Shown here one piece after another: positions 44,278 through 54,541 of a DNA stretch of 57,322 nt. Both the position numbers and the translations under genes were made by a program. Below the pieces are notes generated by a model, which was not told where the DNA came from, ran no database searches, and was given only the letters and a program-made list of their open reading frames with translations. The stretch comes from Bacteroidales bacterium. GTDB taxonomy: Bacteria; Bacteroidota; Bacteroidia; Bacteroidales; GCA-2748055. Within the stretch, counting starts at the first letter, position 1; every line of letters starts with the position of its first letter. The stretch spans positions 1-57,322 of the forward strand of contig JAOZUK010000012.1 in the NCBI GenBank assembly GCA_029938715.1. The letters run 5' to 3'.

Positions 44278-46059
44278 TTATTTATACAATGGCCCGTAGG
44301 CTTCGCATGCCCGATAGTCAGCACCCTCTTTATCCATTCCAAAGGCTGACCATGAACTGGGTCTGAAGATCTGCTCTTCAGCCACATTGTGCATACAAAC
44401 CGGAATCCGCAGCATGGAGGCCATTGCCATCAACTGTGATCCAATATGGCCATAGGAGAAAGCTCCATGATTGGCACCCCAATTGGCCATCACCGAGTAT
44501 ACATCCTTGAAATTGCCATCGCCTGTTAACCGGGGTACAAACCAGGTGGTGGGCCAGCTGGGGCTGGTGCGCTCTGTCAATGTGTGGTGTACATCTTCGG
44601 GCAGGTCAATGGTATGGCCCTCTGCAATCTGCAATACCGGACCAAGTCCCTTAATGATATTGATGCGGCTCATGGTAATGGGCATACCTCCCTTAGTATT
44701 AAAAGTGGATGAAAACCCACCTCCACGAAAATAACCGAGGTCTGCAGCTCCCCATGTGGTTTTATCCAGGCATTGCTGCGCCTCCCCCTGCGTGATCTCA
44801 TACCAGGGTTTCATGGCCGGTTGTCCGTCAATGGACTGTTCTCCGGTTCCGTCCAGGGCAGAAGGGCCGGAATTGATCAGGTGAATAAATCCATCCTTAG
44901 CATCTCCTGTCAGATCAAATCCGGTGACTCGTTTTACAGCCTCCGGACTCCAGTAGGTTCGCACATCGCTAAATACCTGTGCGGCCCCTGTGAGCAAGTG
45001 GCCAAACAACATGGAGACACCATTCAGACTATCGTTCTCGGTGGCCAGCATATAGGGCTGACGAATGCCGTTCCAGTCAAAGGAGGAGCAGAGTACCGCC
45101 TCCATAAAATCACCATTGGGAAAGTGATCGGTCCACTGACGCTGTCCCTGGAATCCGGCTGCTATGGCATTGTGTCCAAGGGCTTCTTCCCCATAACCAA
45201 GTGCTTTCAATTTTGAATTCCCCACCATCAGGTCGCGCCCGATGAGGGCCATCTTTGCTACAAACTCCCACTCTTCCTGCTTCTTTTCGGCCGGCTTCTG
45301 AATCTCAGGCGGATTTACATCTGTGCCCTCCTTACAATGATCCTTAATCCACTCAAGGGCCACAGAGAGCTCTTCAGGATCGAAAATTCCTTCCTCAATC
45401 CGACGTGTAAATTCGGACATATCCACATACTCACACCTCATCCCCAGGTACTCCTCAAAAAAGCTGGCATCCACGATGGAGCCGGCTATTCCCATGGATA
45501 CGCTGCCCATAGAGAGATAAGATTTTCCTTTCATAGTGGCTACGGCCAGTCCAGCCTTTACAAATGTGAGGATCTTCTCCTTCACATCTTCAGGGATTTC
45601 GGTATCATCCGAATCCTGTACATCCTTTCCATATATTCCAAATGCCGGCAATCCTTTCTGGTTATGGCCGGCCAAAGCTGCAGCCAGGTAAACTGCACCA
45701 GGGCGCTCGGTGCCGTTAAATCCCCAGATGGCTTTTGGAAGCCGGGAGTCCATATCAATGGTCTCACTGCCATAGCACCAGCAGGGTGTTACGGTCAGAC
45801 TTACCCCCACCCCTTCCCTTGAAAATTTATCTGCCGCTGCTGCAGCTTCAGCCACACCTCCAATGCAGCTGTCGGCAATTACACACTCCACCCGGGAACC
45901 ATCTGCATGCTTCAGGTTCGATTCAATTAATGCAGCCGCATTGCGTGCCATATTCATGGTCTGCTCTTCCAGTGATTCTCTTACCCCTCCCAGTCTGCCG
46001 TCAATGGTGGGTCTGATTCCCACTTTAGGGGCCTGTCCGATTACTCTTTTTGTAGTCAT
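44278..46059 (-). CDS. fucI: L-fucose isomerase
   Basis: Converts L-fucose to L-fuculose in the cytoplasm. The 593-residue protein starts [22 protein letters not shown] and has the family's metal-binding and active-site segments, such as [31 protein letters not shown]-type central sequence and the C-terminal [14 protein letters not shown]. Length equals that of E. coli FucI (591). It follows the fuculokinase gene by 9 nt, so the two form an operon. The aldolase and lactaldehyde reductase that complete the pathway are not in the window. Confidence 0.96.
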   Translation of the reverse strand: MTTKRVIGQAPKVGIRPTIDGRLGGVRESLEEQTMNMARNAAALIESNLKHADGSRVECVIADSCIGGVAEAAAAADKFSREGVGVSLTVTPCWCYGSETIDMDSRLPKAIWGFNGTERPGAVYLAAALAGHNQKGLPAFGIYGKDVQDSDDTEIPEDVKEKILTFVKAGLAVATMKGKSYLSMGSVSMGIAGSIVDASFFEEYLGMRCEYVDMSEFTRRIEEGIFDPEELSVALEWIKDHCKEGTDVNPPEIQKPAEKKQEEWEFVAKMALIGRDLMVGNSKLKALGYGEEALGHNAIAAGFQGQRQWTDHFPNGDFMEAVLCSSFDWNGIRQPYMLATENDSLNGVSMLFGHLLTGAAQVFSDVRTYWSPEAVKRVTGFDLTGDAKDGFIHLINSGPSALDGTGEQSIDGQPAMKPWYEITQGEAQQCLDKTTWGAADLGYFRGGGFSSTFNTKGGMPITMSRINIIKGLGPVLQIAEGHTIDLPEDVHHTLTERTSPSWPTTWFVPRLTGDGNFKDVYSVMANWGANHGAFSYGHIGSQLMAMASMLRIPVCMHNVAEEQIFRPSSWSAFGMDKEGADYRACEAYGPLYK

Positions 46060-46068
46060 GTTGTTTTA

Positions 46069-47544
46069 TTAAGTTGTAATTTCTTTAAATTTCAAAAACT
46101 GCTCATACCTCTTTTTAGCCCCATCCGGCTCTTTCTCAGGATAGTAAGTTTTTCCAGAATGCGATTTCTTCACAAGCCCACGACCCTCCTGGAGAGAATC
46201 GATCCTACCCATCGAAATGGCCTGTATCATGATATTTCCCAGCGCAGCACCTTCCACCGGACCTGAAATCACCTTCCGTCCACATATGGTGGCAACTCGC
46301 TGGTTCAGGTAGTCGGACTGACTCCCCCCTCCCACCAGATGAAGTACTTCGATGCTTCTACCCCAAAGCGATTCCAGTTTTTCAATGTGGTACCTGAAAG
46401 AGAAGCAGAGGCTGTCGTAAGCACAAATCAGATAGGCACTAAACTTATCGGGCAGGGGCTGACCGGTCTTCACAAAATAGTGATCAAAGGCTTCCTTCAT
46501 ATCCCCCGGATTATAGAAACCCGGATCATCCGGATCAATTACCTGGGCAACAGAGCCCCCCTGTTGGGTCATCTTCTCCATCATCGAATAGGTAATATCT
46601 TCCGAAAAATGCTTCTTCAGTCCCTGCAATAACCAGAGTCCAACAATATTCTTCAGGACTCTGTAGGTATTGTTATATCCCCTTTCGTTGGTCAGACCCA
46701 GACTTAATGCCTCCTCACTCAGGAGGGGTTGATCTGACTCTACCCCCACTAAACACCAGGTGCCTGCCGATATAAAAGCATAGTTGGGGTTCTCAACCGG
46801 GATCGCTGCCACCACACATGCCGTATCGTGCCCACAAACTGCAATACTCTCCATCCTGCTATCCTTAAATTCAGGTAGGCTGACCTGTCCCAGGCGGGTG
46901 CCGGGAGGGATTACCTCCCCAAGGAGTTCTTCACTTAGATTCAAATTCTGAAGGATCTCCTGATCCCACTGATTACCCTTAACAGCCAACAATTGAGAGG
47001 TGGAGGATATGGTGAGTTCATTAAATGCCCGACCCGATAAAAGAAAATTTATATAGCCAGGAATAAAAAGGATTCTGGAGGTACGTTTCATTGCTGTAGA
47101 TTCCCGGCTTGAAAGCAGCTGAAAAAGGGTATTGAATATATAGAAATTAATGCCTGTCTTCCGGAAAGTCTCCATATCAGGCATCAGGGTTCGCCACTTT
47201 TCCTGCATCCCTTCCGTCCGACCGTCCCGGTATGCCACCGGGGTCTCAACCAGTTCACCATGCTCGTCCAACAAAACATAATCCACACCCCAGGAATCAA
47301 CTCCAATGCTTGCAGGTGGATCCTCCGATAGATCAATTGCTTTTGAAATACCCACTCTGATCTCCCTGACTATATTCTCAATTTCCCAGCGATCGTGTCC
47401 ATCGTGCTCCACAATCTCATTACTGATGCGGTGCACCTCGGTAAACGAGATCCCCTCCCCGTCCACCACACCAAGCATCACCCGGATGCTACCCGCACCC
47501 ATATCCACTGCTATGCACGAAAACCTCTTCTGTTGTGAACTCAT
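46069..47544 (-). CDS. fucK: L-fuculokinase of the rhamnulokinase-like FGGY type
   Basis: Phosphorylates L-fuculose. The FGGY-family sequence resembles RhaB (VDMGAGSIRVMLG near the start; GVDSWGVDYVLLDE; AYRDGRT; FISAGTWCLVGVE; HLVGGGSQSDYLNQ with the nucleotide site). In Bacteroidota such kinases beside fucI act as fuculokinases, so I favour that over rhamnulose. I chose the Met at 47544 (MSSQQKRFSC); one three residues upstream is possible. It is divergent from the AraC gene with almost no spacer, so their promoters must overlap the coding regions. Confidence 0.85.
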   Translation of the reverse strand: MSSQQKRFSCIAVDMGAGSIRVMLGVVDGEGISFTEVHRISNEIVEHDGHDRWEIENIVREIRVGISKAIDLSEDPPASIGVDSWGVDYVLLDEHGELVETPVAYRDGRTEGMQEKWRTLMPDMETFRKTGINFYIFNTLFQLLSSRESTAMKRTSRILFIPGYINFLLSGRAFNELTISSTSQLLAVKGNQWDQEILQNLNLSEELLGEVIPPGTRLGQVSLPEFKDSRMESIAVCGHDTACVVAAIPVENPNYAFISAGTWCLVGVESDQPLLSEEALSLGLTNERGYNNTYRVLKNIVGLWLLQGLKKHFSEDITYSMMEKMTQQGGSVAQVIDPDDPGFYNPGDMKEAFDHYFVKTGQPLPDKFSAYLICAYDSLCFSFRYHIEKLESLWGRSIEVLHLVGGGSQSDYLNQRVATICGRKVISGPVEGAALGNIMIQAISMGRIDSLQEGRGLVKKSHSGKTYYPEKEPDGAKKRYEQFLKFKEITT

Positions 47545-47558
47545 AGGTAGCATTTAGA

Positions 47559-48557
47559 ATGCGATTGCAATTTATGGAGGAAACCATTTCAGTAAAATGG
47601 AATAATCTCTTAGATTTGTGTACAAAACAAACATTAGCCCAAATGTTCAGGTTCCAGGATATACCCCCCGACGGAGATCCCTCCAGCAGGATACAGGAAT
47701 TCCAGGAGGTGCTCCCCCGGCTTCTCTGCTGCAGATACTGGTGGATGGCCGAATGGAGAAGTCAGCAGATGTCCTTCCCGTACTGGAGACTTTACTGGAA
47801 CAGATCGGGCAAGGCAAAGGTTGTGTACAATAAAACGATCTACCTGGAACCGCACCGGCTAATCCTGATCCCGCCAAATACACCATTTGCCACTGATATT
47901 GAGGGTTCTGCAATGGATCAATCCCAACCCTATTCACTGAAAGGCGGACGGGTAGAAAGCAGGGAAATGGAGGAGAAGATGATCGGAGATGGAACCGTAC
48001 TGCATATGTTTATCCATTTTACCCTGGGTTATCCCTTTGACACCATCTCTCCCGAGATCTTTCTGTTTGAGGCTACAAAAGACCAGAAACAACTCATTCA
48101 TTCCATCACAGAACAACTTATTCACGGGAGGGTAAAATTTAACCAGCCTGGAAGCCTGGAACTCTATTCTCTGCTATTTTCCCTGCTACATCAGATTCCG
48201 GTGGATGCCTGGAGGAACAGGATCCTCGATTCACGGGTAATCAGAGGAATTCTCCATATGGAAGAGAACATCAAGGAGATTGAGATTGCCAATCGAACAC
48301 TGGCAGAAATAGGAGGCATGTCTGTAAATGCCTATGCCCGAATATTCAAGGAACAAACCGGCTATTCTCCTCGGAAATACCTTCAAAAAATGCGTGTGGA
48401 AAAAGCATGTAATCTACTTCATCACAGTGATCTATCCATTGACCAGATTGCCTCAACCTGCGGATTCTCAGACAGGTATTACTTTACCCGCATTTTTACC
48501 CGAACCATGAATATCTCGCCAGGTGTATATCGAAAGAATGGTGTCCTGATCAATTGA
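47559..48557 (+). CDS. AraC family transcriptional regulator
   Basis: A 332-residue regulator with an N-terminal cupin-like sensing part (YLEPHRLILIPPNTPF near residues 95-110) and a C-terminal pair of helix-turn-helix motifs (ANRTLAEIGGMSVNAYARIFKEQTG and DQIASTCGFSDRYYFTRIFTR). It is divergent from fucK, with starts only 5-29 nt apart depending on the choice of Met (47559 or 47574), and probably controls the fucKI operon in response to fucose or fuculose. It is convergent with the GH31 gene, stops 3 nt apart. Confidence 0.9.
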   Translation: MRLQFMEETISVKWNNLLDLCTKQTLAQMFRFQDIPPDGDPSSRIQEFQEVLPRLLCCRYWWMAEWRSQQMSFPYWRLYWNRSGKAKVVYNKTIYLEPHRLILIPPNTPFATDIEGSAMDQSQPYSLKGGRVESREMEEKMIGDGTVLHMFIHFTLGYPFDTISPEIFLFEATKDQKQLIHSITEQLIHGRVKFNQPGSLELYSLLFSLLHQIPVDAWRNRILDSRVIRGILHMEENIKEIEIANRTLAEIGGMSVNAYARIFKEQTGYSPRKYLQKMRVEKACNLLHHSDLSIDQIASTCGFSDRYYFTRIFTRTMNISPGVYRKNGVLIN

Positions 48558-48560
48558 TAT

Positions 48561-50648
48561 TTACTTTGAAGCAGTCATAAATAGCCATTCCGGATCCTGA
48601 CCGTAGCTAAAGAATTCTTTATTGGATACTTCCATTTGAGGGATCAGCAAATTTCGTTCAATGGATACTTTCAGCTCCGCCCATGCGTAGTCTCCTTGCT
48701 CATAATTAAAGCTGGTGCCATCATCATCGTATAGCTGGAAAACCCCAGGTTCCTTACCGTAATGCCTGATCTCCAGAGAAAGGATCTCTCCTTTTACCGG
48801 CATGCGTGTGCGTTCTTCTTTCAGCATGGGTACAATGGCCCCATCCTTTACAAAGAGAGGGATTCTATCCAATCCCGGGGTGATGGTAATGACCTCCTCC
48901 TCTCCCACCAGCTCACCTGTGTAGAAATCATACCAGCGACCAGGTGGTAAGAGTACCTCCCTGGTCTCCATCCCTGCAAACATGGGAGCCACCAGAATGG
49001 ATTCACCCATCATATACTGGTACTTAATCTCAGAGGTGAGGATCAGTCCCTCCTCCAGCTGCATGGCCCTGAAGGGTGGGATTCCCTCAAAACGGTACTT
49101 TGCAAACGTTGAATAGAGATAGGGTAACAATCGCATTCTTAACTGGGCCACCTCACGCACCTGTTCCTCCACCTCGGGGAAAGACCAGGGTTTGGTCCCA
49201 TCGGCCCATGCATTAAGCATGGCCATGGGAGAGAAACAGACCGACTGCATCCGCCTGAGCCAATCCACGGCATCACCGGATGAACGTACCTCCGGGGTCC
49301 ACAGTACACCAATAAAGGAGCTGTTAATCAGAGCAGTGATGAAATCCCGGTGGCTGTAGTAATCATTATAGATCACATAGGGCAGACTGCTGGCCCCGGC
49401 ATTGGAAGCCCTCACAAGACCATAGGTCCTCTGGTTCATCTCCCTGAACCAGTTGGCGCTCATCCTCTGGAAAAGCAATCCATAGATCTGCCGCATCTCC
49501 TCTGCCGTTGTTCCCGAAGGAAAAGTAGCCACATCGGGCCAGATCCAATGATCAAAGCCATCCACTTCATCAATTTTATATCCACTTACACCCAATCCTA
49601 TGTGATGCTCCATAAAGTGCTCCCTGAATATGGTTTTTGGTTCTTCCATGGTAAAATCAGGCACCAGTCCATTCCAAACCGTATGGCTACCAGAAAAAGG
49701 TTTTATTTGGTCATACAGAATTCCAGCAGGTGATATGTATGGATTCATCCATAGGTTGGCCCTTACCCCTTTATCCTGGAGGGATTGAATGAAACCCTCC
49801 GGATCGGGAAAACGGGTAGTGTCCCACTCAAATGTGCATGGATAGGCCATGCTGTGCCATCCGGGTTCCACCCCAATAAAATCCAGCGGAAAATCGTGCG
49901 CTTCGAACTCCTCCACCTCCTTGATGATATCTTTATCGCTGTAGAGCGTAGGAACCCTCTGGGTAAATCCCAAACCCCACTTGGGCGGCAAATTCCCACC
50001 CCCACAAAAAAGGTTGTATCGTTGAACTGCCTTCAGCATGGTGGGACCGCCGAAAACATAGACATCTGCACCATCAGCTGGCACCAGGATCTCCACAGCA
50101 TCTGAATAGGGTTGCGCACTCCAATTGGGATCTGTGTTTCGGTCCTGAAGCTCAGGCGGGTCATCTGCATCCACCCTGATGGCAGTCCCTGCATAGACTG
50201 TGATATACCGTGCAGCATCGATCAGAATTCCATATCCCCTGGTGGAAGCATAAAAAGGTACCGGGGCATGAGTTCGTCCATTATCTTTCCCTCCATAATG
50301 ATCCATATGCAGGTTTAAAATCCGTCCCCTCTGGTTATGGGTTTTAAAATTGAGACCCAGCCCGTATATCTCTTCATTCCTCTCCAGTGGAAACCTGAGG
50401 TAGGTCTTCCCTTCAATGATCTCTGCACTGATTTTCTCAGGATCCAGGGGAAACTCAGGAAAGGGGAGTCTTCCCAGTGCCTCTTGATCAGGTTCAACTG
50501 CAGCTGCATCAAGTAAAGTTATCGGTTGTACCTGTCCCACCCTGAGATGCCAAACACCAGGGGCAGCTTCCTGCCAGCCATGCTGCTGGGACAGAATAGA
50601 TAAGCTATATGCTAATAGTGCCGTGGTGAGAAGAATAAACTTTTTCAT
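48561..50648 (-). CDS. exported glycoside hydrolase family 31 enzyme
   Basis: A 695-residue exported enzyme with signal peptide ending LSQQ. GH31 features: N-terminal beta domain, then the barrel with FIGVEPGWHS near residue 257, the nucleophile Asp near residue 360 in GYKIDEVDG, and a variant acid/base region RASNAGASSLPYVIYND in place of the usual RxxxAGxQ…WSGD. A C-terminal beta domain follows. The variant active site does not match alpha-glucosidase or alpha-xylosidase signatures well, so substrate is left open. Its place beside the fucose genes suggests a role in the same glycan. Confidence 0.87.
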   Translation of the reverse strand: MKKFILLTTALLAYSLSILSQQHGWQEAAPGVWHLRVGQVQPITLLDAAAVEPDQEALGRLPFPEFPLDPEKISAEIIEGKTYLRFPLERNEEIYGLGLNFKTHNQRGRILNLHMDHYGGKDNGRTHAPVPFYASTRGYGILIDAARYITVYAGTAIRVDADDPPELQDRNTDPNWSAQPYSDAVEILVPADGADVYVFGGPTMLKAVQRYNLFCGGGNLPPKWGLGFTQRVPTLYSDKDIIKEVEEFEAHDFPLDFIGVEPGWHSMAYPCTFEWDTTRFPDPEGFIQSLQDKGVRANLWMNPYISPAGILYDQIKPFSGSHTVWNGLVPDFTMEEPKTIFREHFMEHHIGLGVSGYKIDEVDGFDHWIWPDVATFPSGTTAEEMRQIYGLLFQRMSANWFREMNQRTYGLVRASNAGASSLPYVIYNDYYSHRDFITALINSSFIGVLWTPEVRSSGDAVDWLRRMQSVCFSPMAMLNAWADGTKPWSFPEVEEQVREVAQLRMRLLPYLYSTFAKYRFEGIPPFRAMQLEEGLILTSEIKYQYMMGESILVAPMFAGMETREVLLPPGRWYDFYTGELVGEEEVITITPGLDRIPLFVKDGAIVPMLKEERTRMPVKGEILSLEIRHYGKEPGVFQLYDDDGTSFNYEQGDYAWAELKVSIERNLLIPQMEVSNKEFFSYGQDPEWLFMTASK

Positions 50649-50710
50649 GGAAACCCGTTTCCTTCAAATTTATACTCTTATTCTGAGTAAAGTTCGAAAA
50701 TCGGACTAAT

Positions 50711-50741
50711 TTTTCCGGGTCAAATTCATAATGTATATTTG
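50711..50741 (+). promoter_or_regulatory. possible promoter of the PQQ-type propeller gene
   Basis: TATATTTG at 50734-50741 is a full match to TAnnTTTG and lies 26 nt before the ATG at 50768. A TTTT at 50711-50714 sits 19 bases upstream as a degenerate -33 element. This is one of the better promoter candidates in the window. Confidence 0.5.
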
Positions 50742-50767
50742 CTCATCATAAATCAGGAGAACTCTTT

Positions 50768-52108
50768 ATGAAAAACATCACCACCATTTCAGCACTTCTA
50801 TTTATCCTCTCAGGTCTTCTTATGGGCCAGGCGAATCTTACAGTAGATGAGAATAACTGGACCCAGTGGCGGGGGCCCTATGAAACAGGAGTCGCACCCA
50901 TGGGTAATCCTCCGGTGGAGTGGAGTGAAACATCCAATATCAAATGGAAATCAGAAATACCCGGGATTGGCCATGCCACACCTATCATCTGGAAAGATCA
51001 GATCATCCTCTTATCGGCCATTAAAACAGATCAGAAAGTTGCACCTGAGGAGCCGTCTGAAAATAAAGAACAGGCCGGTTGGATGAATCCCAAATCAACG
51101 GAATATATTCATCAGTTCGTGGTCATATCAGTGGATCGAACCAGTGGAGAAATCCAATGGCAAACCATAGTCAGAGAGGAGTTGCCTTATAGTCACACCC
51201 ATGAATTTGGCAGCTGGGCTTCCAACTCCCCCATTACTGATGGTGAAAATATCTATGCCTATTTCGGATCACACGGGTTATACTGTTTAAATTTTCAGGG
51301 AGAGATTCAGTGGGAACGGGATTTAGGAAGAATGGAAAAGGTGATGAGCTTTGGAGAAGGAAGCTCTCCTACACTGTATCATGATAAATTAATCGTACTG
51401 CGGGATCATCAGGGTCAATCCATGCTTCATGTACTTAATAAAAATACCGGTGAAATCATCTGGGAAGTTAACAGAGATGAAGTCAGTTCATGGTCCACAC
51501 CCTCTGTTATTGAGTATGACGAAACTGCTCAGCTAATTACCAGTGCCACAAACAAGATAATAAGTTATGATGTCGACACCGGGAAAGAGCTCTGGGAATG
51601 CAGCGGTCTGACCCGAAACGTAATTCCCTCGCCTGTATATGCTGACGGTATGCTCTATCTGATGAGTGGGTTCAGAGGGAATGCACTTATAGCCATTCAT
51701 CTTGCAAAAGCCCTCGGAGATATCAGAGAGACCGATGCCATCGCCTGGAAATATGAGAAGAATACACCTTATACCCCCTGCCCTGTACTAATGGATGGCA
51801 AACTCTACTTTCTCAAAGCCAACAATGGTTACCTGACCTGTCTTGATGCTAAAGATGGAACTGAATACTACTCCAGTGAAAAGCTTGAGGGAATAAAAAA
51901 TATTTTTACTTCTCCTTTGGGGGTCAAAGATCGCATCTATGTGCTTGGTACCAATGGCACATGCTGCGTTGTAAAACAGGGTGAAGCATTTGAGCTACTG
52001 GCACAGAATATACTTGAAGACAACTTTTATGCCTCTCCGGTTATAGTGGGGAACACTCTGTTCTTAAGAGGCGTAAAGTCGCTCTATTGTATCTCAATTA
52101 AGGATTAA
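50768..52108 (+). CDS. exported PQQ-like beta-propeller protein
   Basis: The 446-residue product has a signal peptide ending LLMGQ and a series of about seven WxxG-type blades (for example WTQWRGPYETG, IQWERDLG, IIWEVNRDEVSSWSTPS, ELWECSGLTRNVIPSP, ITSLDAKDG-like TCLDAKDGTEYY). This is the quinoprotein/BamB-like fold, but no quinone ligands or catalytic residues are obvious, so binding or scaffolding is more likely than dehydrogenase activity. It lies 40 nt before the sugar kinase gene on the same strand and may be co-transcribed. Confidence 0.85.
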   Translation: MKNITTISALLFILSGLLMGQANLTVDENNWTQWRGPYETGVAPMGNPPVEWSETSNIKWKSEIPGIGHATPIIWKDQIILLSAIKTDQKVAPEEPSENKEQAGWMNPKSTEYIHQFVVISVDRTSGEIQWQTIVREELPYSHTHEFGSWASNSPITDGENIYAYFGSHGLYCLNFQGEIQWERDLGRMEKVMSFGEGSSPTLYHDKLIVLRDHQGQSMLHVLNKNTGEIIWEVNRDEVSSWSTPSVIEYDETAQLITSATNKIISYDVDTGKELWECSGLTRNVIPSPVYADGMLYLMSGFRGNALIAIHLAKALGDIRETDAIAWKYEKNTPYTPCPVLMDGKLYFLKANNGYLTCLDAKDGTEYYSSEKLEGIKNIFTSPLGVKDRIYVLGTNGTCCVVKQGEAFELLAQNILEDNFYASPVIVGNTLFLRGVKSLYCISIKD

Positions 52109-52148
52109 AATAAACCCCCGTTCCACTAGTGTCACGTTCAATACCACA

Positions 52149-53336
52149 ATGAAGAAAACAATTAAGATATCTGGTGCAGGATGTTGTTTAGTTGATCAAA
52201 TATATCCCGATATTGATTTCTCCGATCCTAAGGTAGACCGTTTTATGTCACACAAGAAGGGAGACGGTGGATTGCACCCGGGCAGACTGGTCTTTTCAGA
52301 GCAGTTTGAGGCCTTTTCAGGGATGGATCTGAACTTATCAGTTAATGAGATTTCTATGGAGAGGGCCGAACCCGTATTTAATGTAGGTGGCCCCTCCATT
52401 GTGGCACTGATCCATGCGGCACAACTGTTGCAGGATATTCCGGCAAACGTATGTTTTTACGGGGTCAGGGGAGATGATAGATCGGGTGAATACCTTCAAT
52501 CAAAACTGGAACAAACACCTGTCAACCTGGAACATTTTAACACCGCAAAAGGATCCACCCCATCCACCATTGTTCTCTCAGACCCAAATTATAACAGCGG
52601 ACATGGTGAACGGATCTTTATCAATGATATTGGAGCTGCATGGAATTTCGGACCGGCTCATCTGGATGATCATTTCTTTGATGCGGATATTGTCGTATTT
52701 GGTGGAACCGCCCTGGTGCCAAAGCTGCACGATGGATTAACGGGTCCGCTGGAGCTGTCGAAATCCAAAGGATGCACTACGGTGGTAAATACAGTATATG
52801 ATTTTCGCAGTGAACTGGAAAATCCAGGTCAGCAATGGAAGCTAGGAGGCACTACTGATAGTTACAAATTTATAGACCTTTTGATAATGGACAAAGAAGA
52901 GGCTCAGCACCTGAGCGGAAAGGAGGATCTTGCTGAAGCTGGAAGATATTTTATGGATCAGGGGGTTTCGAGTTATATCATCACCAATGGAACCGTGGAT
53001 ACAACATGTAACAGCGATGGAAAACTCTTTCGGGCACCTGGTCAGAAGGGCTATCCGGTATCAAAGGCCCTGATCAACGATCTGAAAGATTATGAAGGAG
53101 GGGATACCACCGGTTGCGGTGATAATTTCGTGGGAGGAGTGCTGGCATCCATGGCCTGGCAATTATCAGGGGGAAAACAGCTCCTTAACCTGGAGGAATG
53201 CATTGCATGGGGCACCGTATCGGGTGGATATGGATGCTTTCATCTGGGAGGAACCCATATAGAAAACAGGTCCGGAGAGAAGCTAAAAAACATAAAGCCT
53301 TATTTCAATCACTATTTGAATCAGATCCATGGCTGA
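52149..53336 (+). CDS. PfkB/ribokinase family sugar kinase
   Basis: The 395-residue protein has the PfkB fold with NVGGPSIVALIHAAQLL near the first signature, and the anion-hole/catalytic motif GDTTGCGDNFVGG near residues 318-330, in which the usual Ala of DTxGAGD is Cys. It is longer than most members (about 320). The substrate is unknown. It overlaps the MtlD-type dehydrogenase gene by 8 nt, which suggests that its product, a sugar or polyol phosphate, is passed to that enzyme or comes from it. Confidence 0.85.
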   Translation: MKKTIKISGAGCCLVDQIYPDIDFSDPKVDRFMSHKKGDGGLHPGRLVFSEQFEAFSGMDLNLSVNEISMERAEPVFNVGGPSIVALIHAAQLLQDIPANVCFYGVRGDDRSGEYLQSKLEQTPVNLEHFNTAKGSTPSTIVLSDPNYNSGHGERIFINDIGAAWNFGPAHLDDHFFDADIVVFGGTALVPKLHDGLTGPLELSKSKGCTTVVNTVYDFRSELENPGQQWKLGGTTDSYKFIDLLIMDKEEAQHLSGKEDLAEAGRYFMDQGVSSYIITNGTVDTTCNSDGKLFRAPGQKGYPVSKALINDLKDYEGGDTTGCGDNFVGGVLASMAWQLSGGKQLLNLEECIAWGTVSGGYGCFHLGGTHIENRSGEKLKNIKPYFNHYLNQIHG

Positions 53337-54534
53337 TCAGAATATCCTCATCTTCGGTGCCGGCAAAATCGGAAGATCCTTTATCGGACAGCTTTTTGGC
53401 AAAGCAGGGTATGAAGTTGTCTTTGTGGATATGGACCAGTCCCTTGTGGATGAACTAAACAGGCGAGGGAGCTACCCGGTTGTTATTAAAGGTCCGGATA
53501 AAGATGATCGCCAGGTCATCGAAAATATTAGGGCCATTCATGCATTGGAGCAGAATGGTGTGGTGGAGGCCATCAGTGATGCCGGAATCGTGGCCATATC
53601 AGTGGGGAAAAATGCGTTACCCGCAGTGGCATCGGTGGTTGGGGCTGGATTGATAAAAAGGGAACATGACCATCCCGGAAAGGTCCTGGACATCATTCTG
53701 GCCGAAAACATGCGATCTGCAGATCTATTTTTCGAAGAAAAACTTATGGAGACCCTGCCTGGCTCCTATCCGTTGAAAGAGAGGATTGGCCTGGTGGAGA
53801 CAAGTATTGGAAAGATGGTGCCTATTATGACAACGGAGGACCTGGAGGAGGATCCTTTGCAGGTATTTGCAGAATCATACAACTCGTTGATCCTGGACAG
53901 GAAGGGATTCATAGGTGAAATCCCGAAGATAGAGGGGTTGGCCCTTAAGGACAATATAAAAGCCTGGGTGGATCGCAAGGCCTTCATCCATAACCTGGGT
54001 CATGCTTCAGCCTCATATTGTGGGAACTACTTGCTTCCGGGAGCCCGATACATGTATGAGGTACTTGCCGACAACAGGGTATTCGAATTTACCAGACAGG
54101 TGATGAAGGAAGCTGCTGAATTGCTTATGTCTGTCTATCCCCATGAATTTACTGTTAAGGGCCTTACACACCACATTAATGACCTGTTATCCAGGTTTCA
54201 GAACCGGAGTCTTGGAGATACCATTTACAGGGTAGGGAGTGACTTAACAAGGAAACTTGGACCTGATGACCGCTTTATGGCAACCATTAAGCTGGCCATT
54301 GAAAAAGAGGTGGCATATGGCATGATCCTTGAAGCCATGGCCATGGGATTTATGTTTAAGGCCAAAGATGAAAACGAACAAATGTTCCCGGGAGATGTAG
54401 AGTTTCATAATAGGGTTTCAGATAACCTTGACCTTGTATTGGAGCAGATCTGCGGATTGGACGCCGCTTTGGATGAAAAACTGATCTTTCAATTGAAAAA
54501 ACAGATCGATAAATTTAGCCACAACAATGAATAA
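53329..54534 (+). CDS. mtlD: mannitol-1-phosphate 5-dehydrogenase-like polyol phosphate dehydrogenase
   Basis: An NAD-dependent long-chain polyol dehydrogenase of 401 residues. The Rossmann motif is FGAGKIGRSFIG (residues 9-20). The catalytic motif K-x4-N-x2-H is found in DRKAFIHNLGHA near residue 220. Size and motifs fit MtlD, which oxidises mannitol 1-phosphate to fructose 6-phosphate. No mannitol PTS is nearby; instead the gene overlaps a sugar kinase, so the phosphate may be made inside the cell. The exact polyol is not shown. Confidence 0.85.
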   Translation: MADQNILIFGAGKIGRSFIGQLFGKAGYEVVFVDMDQSLVDELNRRGSYPVVIKGPDKDDRQVIENIRAIHALEQNGVVEAISDAGIVAISVGKNALPAVASVVGAGLIKREHDHPGKVLDIILAENMRSADLFFEEKLMETLPGSYPLKERIGLVETSIGKMVPIMTTEDLEEDPLQVFAESYNSLILDRKGFIGEIPKIEGLALKDNIKAWVDRKAFIHNLGHASASYCGNYLLPGARYMYEVLADNRVFEFTRQVMKEAAELLMSVYPHEFTVKGLTHHINDLLSRFQNRSLGDTIYRVGSDLTRKLGPDDRFMATIKLAIEKEVAYGMILEAMAMGFMFKAKDENEQMFPGDVEFHNRVSDNLDLVLEQICGLDAALDEKLIFQLKKQIDKFSHNNE

Positions 54535-54541
54535 CAGTGTT

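Noticed and set aside
31669-50648. Complete polysaccharide utilisation locus
   Set aside because: No SusC/SusD pair, no hybrid two-component system and no TonB-dependent receptor are in the window, so only a partial glycan locus is claimed.
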